This document shows positions 61,595 through 64,000 of a DNA stretch of 64,000 bases, in pieces. The first letter of the stretch is position 1, and each line of letters begins with the position of its first letter. The translations under genes were made by a program, and so were the position numbers. The notes under the pieces are model-generated. The model was not told the origin of the DNA. It ran no database searches and saw only the letters and a list, made by a program, of their open reading frames with translations. The stretch is taken from the NCBI RefSeq assembly GCF_022427145.1, contig NZ_JAKSXN010000016.1, positions 1 through 64,000 on the forward strand, read 5' to 3'. This stretch comes from Paenibacillus timonensis. Its GTDB lineage: Bacteria > Bacillota > Bacilli > Paenibacillales > Paenibacillaceae.

Positions 61595-62656
61595 TTACAC
61601 TGTAGCTTCTATAAACTGGAGCCATCTACTAGCAATGATTTCAGATGATAACTTTTCTCGAATTTCAACTCCCTTCTTGCTGAACTGCCTACGCAATTCA
61701 TCATCACTCATTAACCGGTCTAACGCGGATTCCAGACGATCGACATCTCCAACCGGAACCAAAAAACCATTCACGCTGTCCTGGATCATATCTTTTGGGC
61801 CCCCTATTCGACAGTTCGTCGATATGGAGGGAATCCCCAAAGCCAATGCTTCAGCTAATGAATTCGGAAATCCCTCGTTATTTGAAGAAAGCACAAAAAT
61901 AGCGTCTTTCCGTATAATGTCTAAAATATTGGGTACGGCCTCATAAATGGTAATGCGATCTTCAAGATGTTTTTGTGCAATCAAGTTCTCTAATCGCTGC
62001 TTGTTAGGTCCGTCCCCATAAATGGCAACCGTAAATTCAGGGTGTTTTTTACACACTCTCGAAAATGCTTCAATAATGATTTCTTGATTCTTTGCATTCA
62101 CTAAACGAGCCGTGTTAACAATTCTTGGATTTCTTGTTTCATCATGAACCTGAGGAAGATGGGTGATGTCTAATGGATTGGGTATGACGACTTTTTTTAG
62201 CCGAGGAAGGAAATCAAAGTGCTTTTCCGCTTCACTCGTCTGAAATACGGCTCCGGTTGCATAGCGATAAGCAACGTACCGGAGCATTTTAAACCTGGCC
62301 GGGTAAACGGCAGGGTCGTTCCTTTCGCAAACAAAAACAGGAACTCTCGTAAATGGTGCACACAATGAACATAGGATGGATGGAATGACGGCGAAACCGA
62401 TAATCGCATCGTAATTTCCCGTTCTTATTTTTCTGAAGATTACCGAGAATTTTCTGATGTTTTTATTTCTGTATTTATCACATTCAGCATAGTTGATATC
62501 AATTTTGGAGTTAAAGGTAAAGTGTTTTTCTTCTTTTTTATTCAACACCAGGATGTCGATGTCATGCCCTTGTTTTATAAATGCATCTGTTAAAATACTA
62601 GCTGCCTTTTGCTCGCCGCCGATGCCTAACGAAGAAATCACAAACAACATTCTCAT
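61595..62656 (-). CDS. Family 4 glycosyltransferase
   Basis: A 353-residue GT-B enzyme. SSLGIGGEQKAASIL opens the acceptor domain. The donor domain has VNTARLVNAKNQEIIIEAF, the VLSSNNEGFPNSLAEALALGIPSI E-x7-E motif and the GPKDMI loop. It adds one sugar of the repeat unit. Confidence 0.93.
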   Translation of the reverse strand: MRMLFVISSLGIGGEQKAASILTDAFIKQGHDIDILVLNKKEEKHFTFNSKIDINYAECDKYRNKNIRKFSVIFRKIRTGNYDAIIGFAVIPSILCSLCAPFTRVPVFVCERNDPAVYPARFKMLRYVAYRYATGAVFQTSEAEKHFDFLPRLKKVVIPNPLDITHLPQVHDETRNPRIVNTARLVNAKNQEIIIEAFSRVCKKHPEFTVAIYGDGPNKQRLENLIAQKHLEDRITIYEAVPNILDIIRKDAIFVLSSNNEGFPNSLAEALALGIPSISTNCRIGGPKDMIQDSVNGFLVPVGDVDRLESALDRLMSDDELRRQFSKKGVEIREKLSSEIIASRWLQFIEATV

Positions 62657-62667
62657 CGTTATTCTCC

Positions 62668-63822
62668 TTAATTCGGTATTGCCAATGAGTTCGATTCGCC
62701 ATGAATCATTTGCTTATACCTTAGTAAGAGGTCGTTAATTTTCAACTTTTCTTGTGTGTAGTTTTCCAATTGATTCAACATCACATCGTATTCTTCCTGA
62801 CTCATTGCGGCAAAGCTCTCTAGTTGATCGATCATTTGTTCAATGTTATGGAGTTCAAACACATAACCGCCGTTCCCATGCAGATCATCCCAAGGTGTCG
62901 TTTCTTTGCTTATCATTGGAATGCAATTCGCAATCATTGCTTCTACGATGACATGACCATAATTCTCCGATAAGGTAGGGAATAAGAAGCCATGGTAGTT
63001 ATAGTAGATCTTTCTTGCATCCATCATGTTTAATAGTCCACAGTAACGAACTTGAATATGCTCCCCAGCTTGTTTGATGATTTCTTGACATTGATTCCAA
63101 TAAGCTTCGTCTTCTACAGGGCCATAGATATCAAATACAACCCTAGCGTTTAGTTTGACTACCGCTTTTAAGGCATCCAGCAAATTCTTTTTAGGATGAA
63201 TCCGAGAAATAAACAAGAGCTTCAACTCATTTACCTCTTTGGCTAATGGCGATACACTGTATTTTTTTCCATGCAAATTAGGTAACATGATGATTTCCTC
63301 ATTAGGTATGGATAGGTATTTTTGGAGTTGCACATATTCTTCATCACTTGTAATTTGAAACTTCAATCCATTAAAATACCTCAACGTTTTCATGATCTTT
63401 AAATAAGTAACCTTCTTCAATTTCTTCATGGCAAGAATATTAATGCAAATTTCCCCTCTTGTCGCCACTACTACGGGGATGTTAAGTTTCCTTGCTGAAT
63501 CAATCGCCGGTTTATTCAAACGGATACTGAATACGCCGGTTAGATAGACCATCGAAACGTCATACTCCTTCAAAAGGGAGTAGAAATTTTTCCTTGTGTA
63601 CTCTCTTTCATCAAGATACAATACGGACGCTTTGCCAATTCGATTCCATCCATCTCTGATATTCGCATAGACTTCTCGTTTTCCATGATCATGATTGCTG
63701 GTAACGATGCGGATATCGTATTCGTCACCAAAATATTCCACGAAGTTAGAGATGCTGCTAACAGGTCCTCCATATCCTGTACCGGGTATATATCCATATA
63801 TGAATATAAATATCGTTTTCAT
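62668..63822 (-). CDS. Family 4 glycosyltransferase
   Basis: A 384-residue GT-B enzyme with a GYGGPVSSISNFVEY opening, LLFISRIHPKKNLLDALKAV, and an E-x7-E-like motif FPTLSENYGHVIVEAMIANCIPMIS. Its ATG overlaps the stop of the upstream, partly seen glycosyltransferase (ATGA). 11 nt before the next gene. Confidence 0.93.
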   Translation of the reverse strand: MKTIFIFIYGYIPGTGYGGPVSSISNFVEYFGDEYDIRIVTSNHDHGKREVYANIRDGWNRIGKASVLYLDEREYTRKNFYSLLKEYDVSMVYLTGVFSIRLNKPAIDSARKLNIPVVVATRGEICINILAMKKLKKVTYLKIMKTLRYFNGLKFQITSDEEYVQLQKYLSIPNEEIIMLPNLHGKKYSVSPLAKEVNELKLLFISRIHPKKNLLDALKAVVKLNARVVFDIYGPVEDEAYWNQCQEIIKQAGEHIQVRYCGLLNMMDARKIYYNYHGFLFPTLSENYGHVIVEAMIANCIPMISKETTPWDDLHGNGGYVFELHNIEQMIDQLESFAAMSQEEYDVMLNQLENYTQEKLKINDLLLRYKQMIHGESNSLAIPN

Positions 63823-64000
63823 CGAGCCCTCCCAGGGACGAAGACGTACTCATTGTCACTATCTAAGATTTCATCAATAAACTTCTTGATCGAGACATCC
63901 TTTGTAAGATGATGGACTAAATAGTCCCTTCCACGCTGGCTCATTTCAGCAAGTATCGGGGTATCCTTCTCACGAAGAAATCGTTCTAGGATCGCTTCGA
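63819..64000 (-). CDS. Glycosyltransferase C-terminal part (cut by window edge)
   Basis: About 60 codons, open to the right edge, ending FVPGRAR. The helix EMSQRGRDYLVHHLTKD followed by SIKKFIDEIL is the normal C-terminal pattern of family 4 glycosyltransferases. Its stop overlaps the next gene's start. It shows that the polysaccharide operon continues beyond the window. Confidence 0.75.
   Translation of the reverse strand, partial: EAILERFLREKDTPILAEMSQRGRDYLVHHLTKDVSIKKFIDEILDSDNEYVFVPGRAR

Overview
The window looks like a chromosomal segment of a Paenibacillus-type Firmicute. The reasons are: strong GGAGG-type ribosome binding sites with many TTG and GTG starts; a YesM/YesN two-component pair beside LplB/LplC-type sugar permeases; a YcdB/SLH surface protein; a FusB-type EF-G-binding protein; and ydaO-type c-di-AMP riboswitches. 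No rRNA, tRNA, CRISPR array or prophage was seen. The left part (about 0-42 kb) is moderately GC-rich. The right part (about 43-64 kb) is visibly more A+T-rich, which fits a later-acquired accessory and polysaccharide region.

Layout. 0-11.6 kb: CheX-like protein, LysR regulator, PHP phosphatase, a DUF1361/GNAT pair, an alkyltransferase-like protein, a NagZ-type lipoprotein, a LOG-family enzyme, DinB proteins, a TetR regulator divergent from a double-SnoaL protein and a Pip/YhgE-type membrane protein, and a TipA-like MerR regulator. 11.7-21.3 kb: YcdB/SLH surface protein, selU and selD divergent from a DUF318 permease, a secreted clan GH-D glycosidase, and a BstA/YfiT DinB enzyme. 21.4-29.4 kb: the kdp potassium locus on the minus strand. 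29.7-34.4 kb: a metallo-beta-lactamase-fold hydrolase, then a minus-strand string of GH43, DinB, methyltransferase, DUF4269, cupin and nucleotidyltransferase genes. 34.5-41.8 kb: a sugar ABC importer (binding protein plus two permeases) divergent from its likely YesM/YesN regulators; the kinase carries an apparent frameshift. 42-46.8 kb: a FusB-like protein behind a structured leader, then a run of small enzymes (VOC, NUDIX, GNAT, signal peptidase and others). 47.2-49.2 kb: an esterase/PadR operon with a perfect palindromic operator, and RidA. 49.2-50.4 kb: an IS3-family element with a nonsense-mutated transposase. 50.5-64 kb: a Wzx/Wzy-type exopolysaccharide cluster that runs off the right edge.

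The most interesting region is the kdp locus. It has two complete c-di-AMP (ydaO/yuaA) riboswitches in series, each followed by its own terminator hairpin. The operon then opens with two genes that are not part of canonical kdp: a 141-residue protein whose strand/helix pattern resembles a degenerate RCK_N (TrkA-N) domain, and a 35-residue one-helix membrane peptide. These are coupled by ATGA overlaps to each other and to kdpF, followed by kdpA, kdpB and kdpC. A final gene encodes a kinase-less KdpD sensor module duplicated in tandem. No KdpE or KdpD kinase domain is present. The arrangement reads as a potassium uptake system switched by c-di-AMP at the RNA level and probably also at the protein level.

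The exopolysaccharide genes imply a polymer containing uronic acid (Ugd plus a GlcA 4-epimerase) and probably mannose (ManC), decorated by O-acetyl and pyruvyl groups and exported by a flippase/polymerase route.
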